This document shows, piece after piece, positions 11,865-25,400 of a stretch of 64,000 nucleotides of DNA. Position numbers and translations under genes: made by a program. The notes beneath the pieces were generated by a model that did not search any database, had not been told where the DNA came from, and saw only the letters and a program-made list of their open reading frames with translations. Source of the stretch: Spirodela intermedia (lineage: Eukaryota > Streptophyta > Magnoliopsida > Alismatales > Araceae); NCBI GenBank assembly GCA_902729315.2, contig LR746271.1, forward strand, positions 4,360,001-4,424,000, in the 5' to 3' direction. The first letter of the stretch is position 1. Every line of letters starts with the position of its first letter.

Positions 11865-12340
11865 GCTAACTATATTGCTGCTGTTTCCATCACTCCGCCG
11901 GATTTCTCAGCCAGGAATTGATAGAGACCCTTTTTTTTCCGTCATCTTCTTAACTGTATATATATAAGCAATGTCCTGCCGTGGATCTCAATATCCTTCT
12001 CCGTCTCAAGAGCTCCACTTCAATGGAAGTTCCAGTGGGCATCTCTGGTTCATCCTGCGTTTATTGGCATTCATCCAGTGTTCTGAGACCGACTGATACT
12101 CGGGGATGGGTGATTATTCTTCTCGGGAACTCGCCGTTTGGAAAGGAAGATCTTGTGCATCCCGGATCCTCCCCAGAAGGGCCACTTCTGCAGCAGAAAG
12201 AGCAGGATAACAGAACTGGCAGTGGGTTGAGAGGAATCGAGTTCCGTTAATGAGGCTTCGCTGGAGTTTTCAAGCCGGAGAAGAGGGGAGATGCTGTTCC
12301 CAAAAGATTCTCCCTCTCAGGAACCTCGCACTTATCGATA
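11865..12340. other. Heat-shock factor 3' flank
   Basis: Presumed 3' UTR and downstream DNA. An open frame of 89 codons (11981-12250) matches no family I know and is not called. Confidence 0.5.
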
Positions 12341-12345
12341 TTGAG

Positions 12346-12388
12346 TGAAAGAGAGAGAGGAGAGAGAGACGAGAGAGAGAGGAGAGAG

Positions 12389-12482
<94 letters not shown>

Positions 12483-12490
12483 GTGAGTCT

Positions 12491-12529
<39 letters not shown>

Positions 12530-12668
12530 GGTGCGAGAGAGAGAGAGTGAGAGAGAGAGTGAGTGAGAGAGTGAAAAAGTGTGTGAGAGAGAGAGTGAGT
12601 GAGAGAGAGATAGAGTGAGAGAGTGAAAAAGTGTGTGATAGAGAGAGTGAGAGAGAGTGAGAGAGAGG
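12346..12668. repeat. Long interrupted (GA)n microsatellite
   Basis: About 320 bp of GA-rich sequence. A pure core of about 80 bp lies near 12396-12478; the remainder is broken by GT, GAGT and GAAAAAGTGTGTGA interruptions, the last occurring twice (near 12571 and 12624). Ser/Leu and Glu/Arg reading frames across it are artefacts. Confidence 0.95.
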
Positions 12669-14080
12669 CGGCCGCCTATTCCGCAGCTTGGGTGATTGAA
12701 GAGAGCGTGCGTGAAAAAGAGGATAGAAGCTGCAATGTTTGTTTCCTCCGCTTTCGTTCTCTCGGGGCGTTCTCCTGGAAAAGGAATACTACTTCCACCC
12801 ATTCATCGCCAGCCGAGAAGACAGCGAGGTCAAATCAGCAGGCCTGTTGGTGGGTCCCCTCGTCTATCCATTATGAACAAAACACGAGCAAGTTCTTGCT
12901 CCGGAGGGCCTTCGCCTGCACGCTGTAAGCTGTCCTCCTTTGTTCTTTAGTTAGCCAGCTGATTCACGAGAGAGAGAGAGAGACAGAGTGAGAGAGAGAC
13001 AGACAGAGCGACAGAGAGACAGAGACAGTGAGAGATGAAGAGAGAAAGAAGAGCACGAGAAGGAGAAAGCGACGTGGGAAACGCCATTAATGGCTAGAAA
13101 GTTCTTGGAACGCGTCAACGCTGGCGAGTCCTCTCCAAGGACAGCCGATGGGCCAGGCCAGACCAGAGTGCTGCATCAGGCCAGTCCATTTTCGTCACAC
13201 TCTCACCTACATAGCCTAAAGAGGAGAAAAAGCCCTTTGAGGGTGGATGATGAGCTCAAGTAGCCCGGCCTGCTCTTTCCTGCAACCTCGAGAGCCAAGA
13301 AAGGTACCAATGGACTCCGTTGAGAGGGTATCTTCCTCATCTATAACCTTACCATGAGTCTAGGACCAACTCAAGGATATTATGTCGTGAGATATTTGAA
13401 AAGGTGCAACTCTTTCTGATGTAGAACACAACTTCAACAAATGAGAAAGACTTAAAAGTGGTGACCTCAATGACCAAAAGAATGTAGAACGCCACTAAGT
13501 TTTGAAGTCTCAAAATCAATCAACCCACATGAATAAGGTATCAATTTCATTGGACAAATAACTATTTATGCTATTACTTCATTATTGTGTTATTTTTTCT
13601 GTTGATCTGATTTTTTAAGGGAGTAATAATTAAATTTGCCTATTTAAGGACCATAATGTTGAAACATCAGGGTGTAAGTAATAGTAGAATTTTTTCTCTC
13701 TCAAAAGACTTCTCCCTGCCAATGGATTCAAGTAGTTCTAGTAGATTCATGAGGCATCCTTCTACTCATTACAAAGTGAAGGATCATCCAAAATTATCTT
13801 GTGGACTAAGGATTAATAATCTTCTGTATACTCAATTTCATGGTCTAATTTCATTCTTCTAATACTAGCATTGTTTCAAGTAGTATCATACCTTAGTTCT
13901 AAGTCCTATATGCATTCAGCCCAAGATGTCCTATGAACATGATAGATAATCTTTCTAATGGTATTGGTTGTGATGTGGGCATTCTATTTAGAGTAGATTC
14001 TTTGAGTTTCAATAGAATGTTAGTCAAGGAATTTCAGGATTTGCAAATAGTGAGAATGACTACAAGTGGCATACATCTCT
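12669..14080. other. Intergenic, with a second GA tract
   Basis: Impure GA/GACA repeats lie at about 12967-13060. No gene is recognised. From about 13900 the + strand begins to resemble the gag-protease part of the decayed gypsy element annotated next. Confidence 0.5.
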
Positions 14081-14084
14081 CAAA

Positions 14085-14680
14085 TGAGGAATAGTTATTT
14101 TTGAAAAAGTATACACAAGAGGAAGAGAATGATACATTTGAACTTGAAGAGGATGAAATTACTGAAGGTTATGAGAGAGAAATCTTATTAAATTTCCCAT
14201 TCGTTGGTCATCATGGTCTTATGTTTATACTAAAGCAAGAACATCTATAACATCACAACTTTTGTCTAATGTGGTGCATACATAACATGAAAGTATGTAA
14301 GATTGTCATTGGTAGCTTGTCAAATTTTCAATTGGGAAACATATTTAGAAGAAGTTATAAGGGTAGATTATATTGATGCATTTCACATTATTTTGAGAAG
14401 GACCTATGTGATTGTCATTTATCCAACTCATCTAGATAACATACTTCTTTTATGGAAATGGCTGTAAAATTGTCTTATACAAAATATTTTATAGGAGTTA
14501 ATGATGACAAGAGACTTACCTAGTCATCTTTCACTTGTGAGAGATTCACCATCACGTTGCGTTGATTTTTCAAGCAAGTTCAATTTGCCTCACTACAAGA
14601 TGAATCCATATGAGAGACAAGTTTTACAAGAATAGACTGATGGGCTATTCATGAAACGACTAATAATGCAAAATAATATT
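14085..14680 (+). pseudogene. Decayed Ty3-gypsy protease and RT N-terminus
   Basis: With stops and frameshifts ignored, the + strand shows an acidic linker (EEENDTFELEEDEITEG). Then come CIHNMKVCKIVIGS, which resembles the region around the retroelement aspartic protease, and finally DLPSHLSLVRDSPSRCVDF with LPHYKMNPYERQVLQE. The last is the segment just before the reverse transcriptase fingers in plant gypsy elements. There are several in-frame stops. No LTR pair was found. Confidence 0.6.
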
Positions 14681-15100
14681 CTTGAAACATTATTCAATTT
14701 GAATCTACACAAAATCCTTTATCTTAAATTACTAATATAGGAGATTTAAATAGTTTCCTTCCACATATATGAGAGTTATTCAATATCATATTGACTTGAT
14801 TATTAAAATAAGCTTACCTAATTTACTCTAGTATGATATGATTAAGGCCCAAAACACATGGAAAATCCAAATTTTCTTAAACAAGGCCAAGTTGTGTATT
14901 AAGAGAAACTTCTTTTTAATTTTTTTGTTTGTTTTTCTAGGTGATCAAAATTTTTAGGAGCAGAATAATAAATTTTGACTTGTTTAAAAGGCCTATGCAC
15001 AACTTGATTATGAAAATTGGAAGTAATAATTTTTTTTGTTCTCTTTATAGATTTTCCTCTATTTGTAGATTCAAGGGTTTAGTAGATCATTTGTTGTAGA
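14681..15100. other. AT-rich DNA, no recognised feature
   Basis: Probably the remainder of the decayed gypsy sequence. No conserved segment could be read. Confidence 0.4.
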
Positions 15101-15589
15101 CTCAATTTTTTGAGTATTTATGCCTCATAGATTCAAAGTCTGATTTTTGTTCCTTTGTGACTTATGATGTGTCTATTTTTCTGATATTTGAATTAATTTT
15201 AAATATCAAATTACTTTGTACATTTATGTCATCATCATTCATCTTCATTTTGAAAATTGACTTTAAATTATTTACCTTGCAACTTACGAAACTTGATTTG
15301 TAGCATTATTTTTATCTGCTTAATGTTGTATTGATTCTGATATTACTTACTATTACACCTCTTCATACAAGCTATGCTCATACTTAGCAGTATTTATGAA
15401 GCATTGGATAAAAAGTTCTCCCTAATCTATCTCACATGATCCATGACTTTGACCATCTTGACAGTAACTGATTGCTGGATTACCAAGAATACCCCACTTG
15501 AGATTTAGCAGCTGTTTTTCAGGATCCTTCACAAGGTAGTTTGAAAGAGGAGTAAATTGTTTGGTCAATGCAACGTGCCATTTTACTGA

Positions 15590-15735
15590 CGACCACTGCA
15601 TATCGGGCACAGAGTGACCTACCACACGGCCGGAGAGATGAACAAATCGTGCGCTGACTTTGAGGGTCAATCCTGCTCTGGCTGATGATGCGGTCAGAGC
15701 TGTCTGGCGGCGCGCGAGCCAAACAGTGGGCGATT
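15590..15735 (-). repeat. Single copy of a GC-rich upstream unit, expanded in the inverted copy
   Basis: Read on the - strand, this includes CTCAAAGTCAGCGCACGATT, then a CGGCCG block, and an end with CCCACTGTTT. The same unit stands three times in tandem at about 56890-57400, at the corresponding place of the inverted copy. It lies about 200-320 bp upstream of the mini-exon start at 15917. Confidence 0.7.
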
Positions 15736-15916
15736 ATTCGGCGAGTTCATTCCGGCGAGCAAGGGGAGGAAGGCAATATCTGCCGGTGAACCAGAGTGAG
15801 GGCTAGAAGCTAATGTAGTTTCGACAACGAAGATCACTGTAAAAGTGATTATCTCCATAGAAGCGACTCCTCGGAGCACACCTCCTATCTTGGTGGTAGC
15901 ATGGATCTAGCGGACG

Positions 15917-15970
15917 ATGGCGGGGGATCAACAGCGAGCGGCAGGACGGCGGCTGCGGTGGCGGTTCCTG
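15917..15970 (+). other. Possible upstream mini-exon, conserved in the inverted copy
   Basis: ATG at 15917 opens 18 codons up to a GT donor at 15971. In the inverted copy the same 18-codon frame is found, split by an inserted repeat (start at 56740, remainder 55099 down to about 55058). It has no indel and the same GT donor. Both read Met-Ala, a Gln-X-Arg and an Arg/Leu-rich run ending Phe-Leu. It could be an alternative first exon of the PREP transcription unit or part of an unrelated upstream transcript. Frame preservation between two diverged copies is the only evidence that it codes. Confidence 0.35.
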
Positions 15971-16057
15971 GTATTTTCTTCTTTCCTTTCTTCTCCTCTT
16001 CTTCTGGGAGAAAATGGTGAGAGGGATTCGGAGGAAGCTAGGCTGTGGGCCACCGGA

Positions 16058-16121
16058 GTTGGAGATGGAGATGGAGACGGAGATGGAGATGAAGATGGAG
16101 ATGAAGATGGAAATGAAGATG
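16058..16121. repeat. Hexamer repeat of GGAGAT / GAAGAT type
   Basis: About ten imperfect 6-bp units (GGAGAT, GAAGAT, GGAGAC, GAAAT) lie about 350-410 bp before the PREP start codon. In one frame they encode Asp-Gly/Glu repeats, in another Met-Glu repeats. They fall in the piece missing from the inverted copy. Confidence 0.85.
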
Positions 16122-16470
16122 GGCAGCAAGATAAGCTGCTGGATTGCTGCCGGCGGCGATGGTGGTGGCGCTGCCTGCCGGGGAGCTGGAAGGAGCTTAC
16201 GGGCCCGGATTTGGCACAGAGTTGCGGCGGCCCGTTTCCCTCCGCTAAAATATCTTCCTCCGGAAGCGCCGGAGGCGACTTTGTTTGTGCGCCAAGACTC
16301 GGTTTTTTTCACCACCCACAAATTCGCTTGGAGGACCGAATGCCACATAGGGGCCCTTCAACCAGGCCCAGAGCCAGAACAGTCCATAGGGCTTTGGCTA
16401 CAAAGCCTCGTAGCTGAGGAAGATAAGGGACGAGGGAAAATAATCCTCCGTCTCTGGGGAGCAGCGAGAG

Positions 16471-19400
16471 ATGGAGAGGTTGGCGTTGCTCCGCTCCTTT
16501 TCGTGCTCCACCACGGCGGGGAGGACTCTCATTTTCGGGGGTAGAGCGAGGTGCGATCGTTCGTTTCCCGCCCACTTTAAGCAGAGGCAACAATTTCACC
16601 AGCACCGACAGCTCCGCCACCCCTTGTCGCAACCCAGCGCCGCCCTCCGGCGGAGATGGGCGGGCGCCGGTGCTTCTCCCGGTCTGAGGAGGGCTTTCTC
16701 CTTCTCTCCCCAAGCCGTCTCCACTTCCCCGACGCAGGCGTCACCAGGTGACGTGAGCAAATACCACTGGCTGTAAACTCTGGGCAGGTTTCGTTGTTCA
16801 CCCGGAAGCTGCTCACCGAAGGAACTGGTCGCAGCGGACTGCTGCACTTTAAAATTTGAAGTTCTCTCATAGGCCATGTCTCCATTTCGTCATTCTCCTC
16901 CGTAGAGGTCGGAGATGTTACCCATGTCGTTGGGTGGTTGCTATGAATCAGTCGCAAGTCCTGTGGCGAGCGATCTCCAATCCTTCTTCCTTGTTTTGTT
17001 CCATCTGTGTGCTTAGCCTGGATTGTTCCCACCACGAAGTCGCACCAGGGGGCTCCCACCCACCAGTGATTTTTTTTTTTCTCTTCTGTAGTGTTAGTAA
17101 CTCTATCAAAACCCTTAGGGAGCCTATCTCCTCTCTATCCCCACCATTTGAAAGTGCGCTTTCTTAGCCTTAACTGGTTTGCTTCACGAGGCATCAGTGG
17201 ATGCAGTTAGATTTTTCTCACACCGCTAAGGATAGATTTTAAGCATCATGCTCTGGCCTTTTTGCTATACAGTTCATATTTATTCTTAATTGTGGGTCCC
17301 TGATTGTTATGCTTGAGCTTGGGTCGGTATAATTCTTTACTACTAAGCTTGAAATCATCAATGCTAGAGTAAATAAGGGCATCAATGGTATGACTAGAAA
17401 CTTCATTTTGATCAGATGAAATCATCGATGTAATGGTATGACCATTACAACAGATATGATCAGAGCAGACAACATTCATGATTCTGAGTCCAGAAAAAAT
17501 GTGATGCCAAGTGCCCATGTCAAACAAATTCGTGTGAAGCCCTTACATTTTGTTTTCCAAGTGCCGATGTTGATGTGCTATAAGGGTTTGGGTATGGTAG
17601 TGTGTTTGCAGAGTTTTATATGCCTGGTTCAACATGGAATGGATGATGATCTAAGGTGCGCCTGGTCGTGGTGTTGTTTGTGGTTTATGAAAATGGTGCC
17701 CTGCTTCTTCTGTTTTAAATATTTTCTTCTATTTAATTTTTTTGTTGTCTGTAAAAGTTTTCCACATCAACACACTCTCCAATGTCCAGCAAACTGCTGT
17801 GACACTCACCAATTAGTCACTCTAGTCTTCTGATAGCCACCATTGGGGTCGGACCTCAGAGTAACAAATGTATAAAGTCTTTACAGAAATCCAACACAGA
17901 TCCCAAAAAATGTGGTTAAAAAAATGATATAATCAATTAAGATTATCGGAAGGGAAAGTGGTTACTGTGTGAATTTCATGTTGGCCATTGAAATTGAGGG
18001 TTTATGTTTGGACACCGTAATAATCCTTTCATTAACACTTAGTTTTGTTCTCTTTAGCAGGTGCAGATGAAAGCAGTAATATTGCTGAGAAGCTAGGGTT
18101 TAAAAAGATATCAGAGGAAGTCATAGATGAATGCAAGTCAACTGCAGTTCTATATAAACACTTGAAGACAGGTGCTGAAATTATGTCTGTGATAAATGAC
18201 GACGAGAACAAGGTTTTTGGCATTGTTTTCCGGACTCCACCGTAAGTATCAGAATGCTGTTTTTCTTTGTCTTCCTCCCTTCCCCTCATGTATGTAATAT
18301 TCTATCTTGTACATGAATGTCTTCTATGGTGTGAATTTAGGATAGGTCTATATTCTCCATCAATATTTTTGCTGTCATTAATATACCTACACAGTACATG
18401 CACTTGTATTTTAATCGAGTGGAAATGCAGGATCATTTTAGATGAATATACAAATATCTGTGTTCTTTTGTTCTTTGTTGTCTGCAATTTAGCTTTATTG
18501 AACTGTGAAGTTTTGGGTAAAACAAGTACGACGTTAATGTCGAAATAATTTCAAGCCGGACAAAGTAGTAAATGGTCCTGATAGTTTCCAAAGTTGAACT
18601 CTGCAGTAGGGTGCCCTCGACAATGAACTATGACATCATCAGCAGCGGTCATGATCTTGCCTTCTATGATGTAAAAGGAGCCACCAGTGATGGAGATTTT
18701 GAGGAACACTACTGGAGGTTATGGTGATAGGTGAAAATGAGTTCTAAAGCAGTTGAGGGAGTCGCTTAAGTCAAGAACAGTATCTTCATTTGGGTCTGTG
18801 GAGGGCTTGATATTGATAGTTGCACTAATGTGAGAGAGAAGCGAGCTTGAATTCACACTTTGATAGATATCGGATATTTATGTCCGCGGAAATGTGGATA
18901 TGAGATTGATGATGATGTCCATTCTCATATCTGAATTGACACCTAGGACCATGAATGAGTTATGTTAGTGAAGATTCATCAAATAGTGAAAACATTCAGA
19001 AATACATATTTAACGGAACCAGTGGTTACTGTGAGTACATAGCACTTTAATTTTGTCTCGTCTTGAATCTGAGTGTTATTTAATGGTTATTGACAGTTAG
19101 TATTTTTGAAAATTGGATTTAACTAACAAGGCTGTTGCAATTATTTTGATAGAATCAGAATCGAGAATAGGTTGAGGGAGTGCTAGATAAGCATAGAGAG
19201 AAATGAAATTCTGAATTAACACTAAAAAATTGAAAAGAGTATTGTCTATAAATTGTTTTGATAAATACGAAATCATTAATTGGAGAGAAACCTGTGATAT
19301 TGCAATACACGGGTTTCTAGTTATCTCTCCTCTCTATTAATTTATGGAGATTCTATTGAATCTTATTATATTAGAATCCATTTTGTTCTATTATAGATTA

Positions 19401-22400
19401 CATGTGCTTCCCCTGAAATGGAGGGACTAATCGGGAATGAGGGTTGGAAGTATACCTCTCTACCAATCCAGTTGTTCTCGTTCGATGTGGGCTTAACAAT
19501 TTCTGTTGCTCATTATTATTAATTTGTTGAGTCGAATGTTGTAGACAGCAGAAGGTATGAGACAGGAAGCTGTCTAATTAAATTAAGAAAGGTCATTTTC
19601 TGTGAGATATATTCATGGAGATGGAAATTGGAAAGCCTTATGCTCCACTTAGCTTACTGCCACTGTAAATTTAAGCAGTGGTGGCGTCTCTAGTGTTGAG
19701 GGGGGTTTTCATCAGAAAGTTTAAATATGTGGTGGGCGAGTTTCCTCTAGGGAAACGATTAGGACTTGTTATCTATGCTTAGTAGAAGCCTTTGGATCAT
19801 TCTTGATCTAGTTACGTATTCTTATTGGGTCTACAGAAGCTACTCCAAAAAAGTACTGATCCAATGCCATGGCAGAGTCTAGTCCTTTTTGAAGAGGAAT
19901 GCCGCCTCTAAGTTTGCAGTGATAATGAAGTTGCAACGGTAGCACTTGAAGAACGCAGGCCTTTGGACTATTTTGAATGTTTGGAGCTCTCAGATACTCA
20001 GAGGACAGCCTTGTTCAATAGAAAGAGTGCTCTCTTTCCATTGAGAAGTACAGAGAGGGTGAGGACCCTTTGTTGTGAGGAAAAGAAAACCTCTAGGATC
20101 TTGGGGCCGTTGGATGACTAGCTTAGCAGACCATGTCATTGTATATACTGCAGAGATGTGTTACTGAGGTGTTTTGAGAGCATCCTGAAAATTAAACAAA
20201 TTGCATCTTTCTCGTATGAAATTTCACAGAAAAGGTCTTTTGAGGGGAAAAAAACATTTCTTCATTGATGATCAATGATGAGGCTATTTGTCTGCACTTA
20301 TTTTCGATGTGTAGTATTGACATTTCGATTACTGCATTACCAGGTATATATGTTTTTCTTTCTCTTGATGTGCATTGAACTTCTAATATCTGAAATTTAG
20401 ACGTGAACTTTTGTTTGTGACCATGATATGTAAAATGTTAACTTTTCCATTGCTAATGTAATCATGTGTTGAAGTTTCTTGATTCCCTGCACGAATCAGA
20501 TTTGTAGGGTGCAGCATTAACTTTGTATATCATGCTTAATCCAGGAAGGACTCTACTGGGATACCTCACATTCTGGAACATAGCGTATTGTGTGGTTCAA
20601 GGAAGTACCCTTTGAAAGAACCTTTTGTTGAGTTATTGAAAGGCAGTTTGCATACTTTCTTGAATGCATTCACCTATCCTGACAGAACTTGCTATCCAGT
20701 TGCTTCTACAAATATAAAGGTGAATACGGTTACTATGATTCTGTTACAGCTGTTTGTACTGTGGTTCGATTTTTTCTGTACTTTAATTTAACCTCAAAAT
20801 TTTTCTCCAGGATTTCTACAATTTGGTTGATGTGTACCTGGATGCTGTCTTCTTTCCTAAATGCGTGGAGGACTTTCATACATTTCAACAGGAGGGATGG
20901 CATTATGAACTTAATGATCCCTCTGAAGAGATATCCTTTAAAGGTATATATGGTCACTACTTCACAATAGAACTCCCCCTTCTATCATATTGAAGATTGT
21001 CCTGTGGATGATTCTACTCCATATTTCTATTTTAAAAGTTTATTGATTTAAATTTCAGGTGTGGTTTTTAATGAAATGAAAGGGGTTTATTCACAGCCTG
21101 ATAATATACTTGGCAGAGTGTGTCAGCAGGCAAGCTTCCTTGAAACCCTTTGTGCAATTCACATTAAGACTGCTTTCATGGATTTATTCTGGGGTTTGGC
21201 ACAGATCACTAATGTCATAGAACTACTATTTTACCGATGAATTTATTTTACAAATTTGATCCTATGCACATCAACTTTTTTTTATCTAGGCCTCACTAGT
21301 TCTCTGTGGACTCTGGTTCTAACCGAATTTTCAGTCTTTTTGGAGTATGCTGGTTACTTCCCTATTGTATCTTTCATGTGGTTTATTCTAAATCAGAATA
21401 ATAGGTTTCTACGCATGCTCTAGAAAATGTTTTTCCATCTTTGCCACACACGTAGTGTACGGAAGGAAACATTACTTATTATCTTTCCGTTTTTTCTTAC
21501 TTGCCTGGGATTTTTATTTCTTGATATCATCTGTAATATTGTTGAAAAATTCAATCCACGGCTGTGTGCTTTTTATTAAGTTCCTATCTAAATTTTTCTT
21601 CTTATGTTTAATGTCCTGTAGGCTCTCTTTCCTGATAATACATATGGTGTTGACAGTGGCGGTGATCCCAAAGTTATTCCCAAACTGACTTTCGAAGAAT
21701 TCAAGGTGTGCTTCTTGAAAACTTTTCAGTTACATATCTTCTGTCTTTTCAGATAGCGTATGATTTCATTTTTCTAGATACGTTAGTCTTAAGTCTTAAC
21801 TTCATGGGCATCATTTAACAGGCTTGTACATAAAATTAATAAGGTACCTCTGTGCGTCATCACCTGGATTACATTTACGATTAGTTAGTTTATTGAAATA
21901 ATCTATGTATGATGTCAAGAATCTAGTGATTAGCAGATTAAGGTTGTTTGACGTTTGTGCAAAATAATTACTTGGAGTCGGCTTAATTTCCTGCAAAATA
22001 TATAGCAAGGTTGGTCTATTCCTGGGATTAGATAAAGTTTGATCTGTAGTAGTAGGAACAATACTTTACATGTGATTTTACTCACAGTTATCAAAACTTT
22101 ACATTTGAAACTGGAAAATGACTTTTGATTGATGAGTTTAAATGGTTTCACGGGTTTATGTATCTTACTGACTAGATCTGACCTGAAGCAAATTTCCAGA
22201 TGCCTAAATTATGATGTCCAAATTGAATTCTAAGGTTTCTCTCTCTCAATTTTTTTTGTTGTCGTGTAGGACTTCCACCGTAAGTATTACCACCCAAGCA
22301 ACGCAAAAATATGGTTCTATGGAGATGATGATCCGAATGAACGTTTGCGCATTTTGAGTGGTATGTCCTATCGGTTTGTTGATTCATATAATCGAATGCT

Positions 22401-25400
22401 TTCCTTTGATTCATACAATCTCTCGTATTCTAGATTGTCTTTATACGAACTGGAAGAACTGATTTTTGCTTTGTTTAACGTCAGTTCTCTAAGATGGTTC
22501 ACACCCAAATTCATAAACATATAAAATCACTTTTTATTGATGGCACTCTGCATACTACTCCACTGAATTTGAGGGCACCATTTGAGATAACCGAAGAGGG
22601 ATTTTATTGTATCCTCTAGGAACATCCTTAAATCTAGAAGATGAAAGTTATGCTAGTGGGCACAAAAGTAGGGTCTTTGACAGCACTTGAGGTGGAATCT
22701 GTCTGAGAAAGGCTATACAAGAAATACACAATCCTCTCATTGCTCGTTTCAGTAGTTTACGTGGTGAGTGCAAAATTTTGCTGCAAATGAAACATAAAGT
22801 TGATAATAGGTATCGATTGTGTTATAGGTATCGATTCACTTATTTTCAAATTCTGAAAACGAAAAGCGGATCAAGAGCCATGCAGTGTCCTAAAAAACCA
22901 GGATTAACTTGTTGGTGTGTTCTCCATGTGCTATCATCCTTATTAACTTGACAATATTCTAATTATTATCAATTGTTGACTAAAGAATTTCTAAACCAGA
23001 TGGGGACAATCAACTTCACTTATCAAACTCGTATGCTCTATATTGACTAATTTCTTCAGTCGTTTGTTTCTTTGTAAATAAGTTTTGGACTTAGGTCTTC
23101 AGTTTGTAGCAGTCTATGCCAAAGAGCTATGTTTTATATTCCACGAAATGGATCCCATTTGTATGCATCTACTACGTTCTTCTTTCCTCCATGCCTGTAA
23201 ATACAAAGTGACCACTCTTCTTGTAGCACTCATTTCATTTTTTGGCTTACCATTTCTTCAGCATCTTTTCTGGTGTCCTTACAATATCAGATAAAATAGA
23301 CGGTGTTGAAGAAATTCCATACGCAGTGATTGTTAATCACCTCATTGAAGACATTAATCTCCTGAAAGAATTGAATTCACCCTTTTGTTGTTGTGTATGT
23401 TTCATTGATGATCACTTAGTAATTTGGGTTGTTAAAACTTATCTTTTGCATCTGGCAATAATGTTAAATGTTTTATGCTATCGTTATGGTATTTTGTTCA
23501 ATTGTAGTGCATTTGATATCAATTTTATGGTTTTCTCACGCCTGAATATTTCACCTTTTTCGTTGACTAGACGAGGGTTCGCATTTGTCCTGCATGATTT
23601 CTTCCTTTAAGATTTTTGATTTAATAATATCCGTTGTTGGATGATAATAAATGAACTTAATTCATGACAAATTATGGCAGTAGAATACTTAGTAATGGGA
23701 GTTATCTCACTAGCATTTATTGATTGTTGGGCGGATTTTTGGCAATTAATGACGGCCTTGATATTTTTTCTATCTTATGCAGCCAATCTTGATCAGTATG
23801 ATAAGAGCCCTGTTTCTAATGAGTCAAGGATTGAACCTCAGAAGCTCTTTTCAACGCCAGTTAGGGTAATGGAGAAATATCCTGCTGGTGAAGGTGATGA
23901 CAATAAAAAGAAACACATGGTCTGCCTGAACTGGTTGCTATCTGCTGAGACATTAGATTTGGAAACTGAACTCGCAATTGGGTTTTTGGATCACCTTTTG
24001 CTTGGTACACCAGCGTCCCCACTTAGAAGGATCTTACTTGAAAGCAGGCTGGGAGATGCAATTGTTGGTGGTGGAGTGGGAGATGAGTTACTTCAACCTC
24101 AGTTCAGTATTGGGTTGAAAGGTGTAGCTGAGGAAGATCTTCAAAAAGTAGAGGAGCTGATCATGAGCACACTGAAAAAATTAGCGGCAGAAGGGTTTGA
24201 TTCTGAAGCTGTAGAAGCCTCTATGAACACTATTGAGTTTTCCCTCAGGGAGAATAACACAGGGTCATTCCCCCGAGGCCTATCTTTGATGCTTCGTTCC
24301 ATTGTAAGAGATTCTCTTCAGGCATGACATGCAGTACAAATCCGATTCTTCTACTTCAAATTTCATCTTACTATTATTTTCTTTTTGTAGGGAAAATGGA
24401 TATATGACAAAGATCCTTTTGAACCGTTAAAATATGAGAAGCCCTTACAGTCTTTGAAAGCCCGGATAGCTGCAGAAGGCTCTAAGACTGTCTTTTGTCC
24501 ATTAATAGAGAAATTCATCCTAAATAACCCTCATTGTGTTACAGTTGAAATGCAGGTATATAGGCTCATGATGAATTTAAGAATAAGCATCTCAGTTTAG
24601 TTTGTGTGCTTATCAGAACGTTTTGTTTCTCAGCCGGATCCTGAGATAGCATCTCAAGAGGAAGCAGCTGAACGACAGATCCTTGAAAATGTGAAGTCAA
24701 GTATGACACAAGAGGATCTTGCGGAGCTTGCACGTGCTACTCAGGAGCTGCGTTTGAGGCAGGAAACACCAGACTCACCAGAGGCTTTGAAATGTGTTCC
24801 CAGTCTTTCTCTTGATGATATCCCCAGGAAACCTATACAAGTTCCGACGGAGGTAAAATAAAGTTTCTGATTCCAAGCTTAATACTTGAAGATATGATTG
24901 AACATACAAGTTTATCCATCTCCTCTCGAGGAAAGAAGAGATCTGTGTTTATACTTTGTTTCTAAGCAACGAGAAGAAAGCTGAGTATGCTTGGTACATA
25001 ATGCAGAGCGTTTTGTTCACGTTTTTGGAGTTGATGTTCTAAGTTCTTTTCTCATGCTTATGCATTCCTGTTACCTAGGATTTGATTCTGACTAAGGTTA
25101 TTAACACGCTGTCACATTTTTTGTGACTGTAGATTGCAGAAGTCAACGGAGTGAAAGTTTTGCAGCATGATCTTTTTACGAATGATGTTCTATACGCGGA
25201 GGTTGTATTTGATTTGCGCCATTTGAAGCAAGATCTTCTTCCACTGATACCCTTATTTTGGTGAGAAATGTTTCAATTAATGTTATTATTTACATAGAAG
25301 AGTTCAACTCCTGGTGTTTTTCAGTTTGCATTCTACCCTCAAAATCACATTGTATTCGTTTTTGATTTGTAGTTAATGCTTAATGGTGTTTGACAGTCAA

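Noticed and set aside
11981-12250. 89-codon frame after the heat-shock factor
   Set aside because: No conserved motif; it lies in the probable 3' UTR and flank.
12332-12802. 156-codon Ser/Leu frame and matching Glu/Arg frame
   Set aside because: Translation of the (GA)n microsatellite in two directions.
15803-16544. Several long frames on both strands before the PREP start
   Set aside because: They overlap one another in a GC-rich promoter with a hexamer repeat; only the short 15917-15970 frame is kept in the inverted copy.
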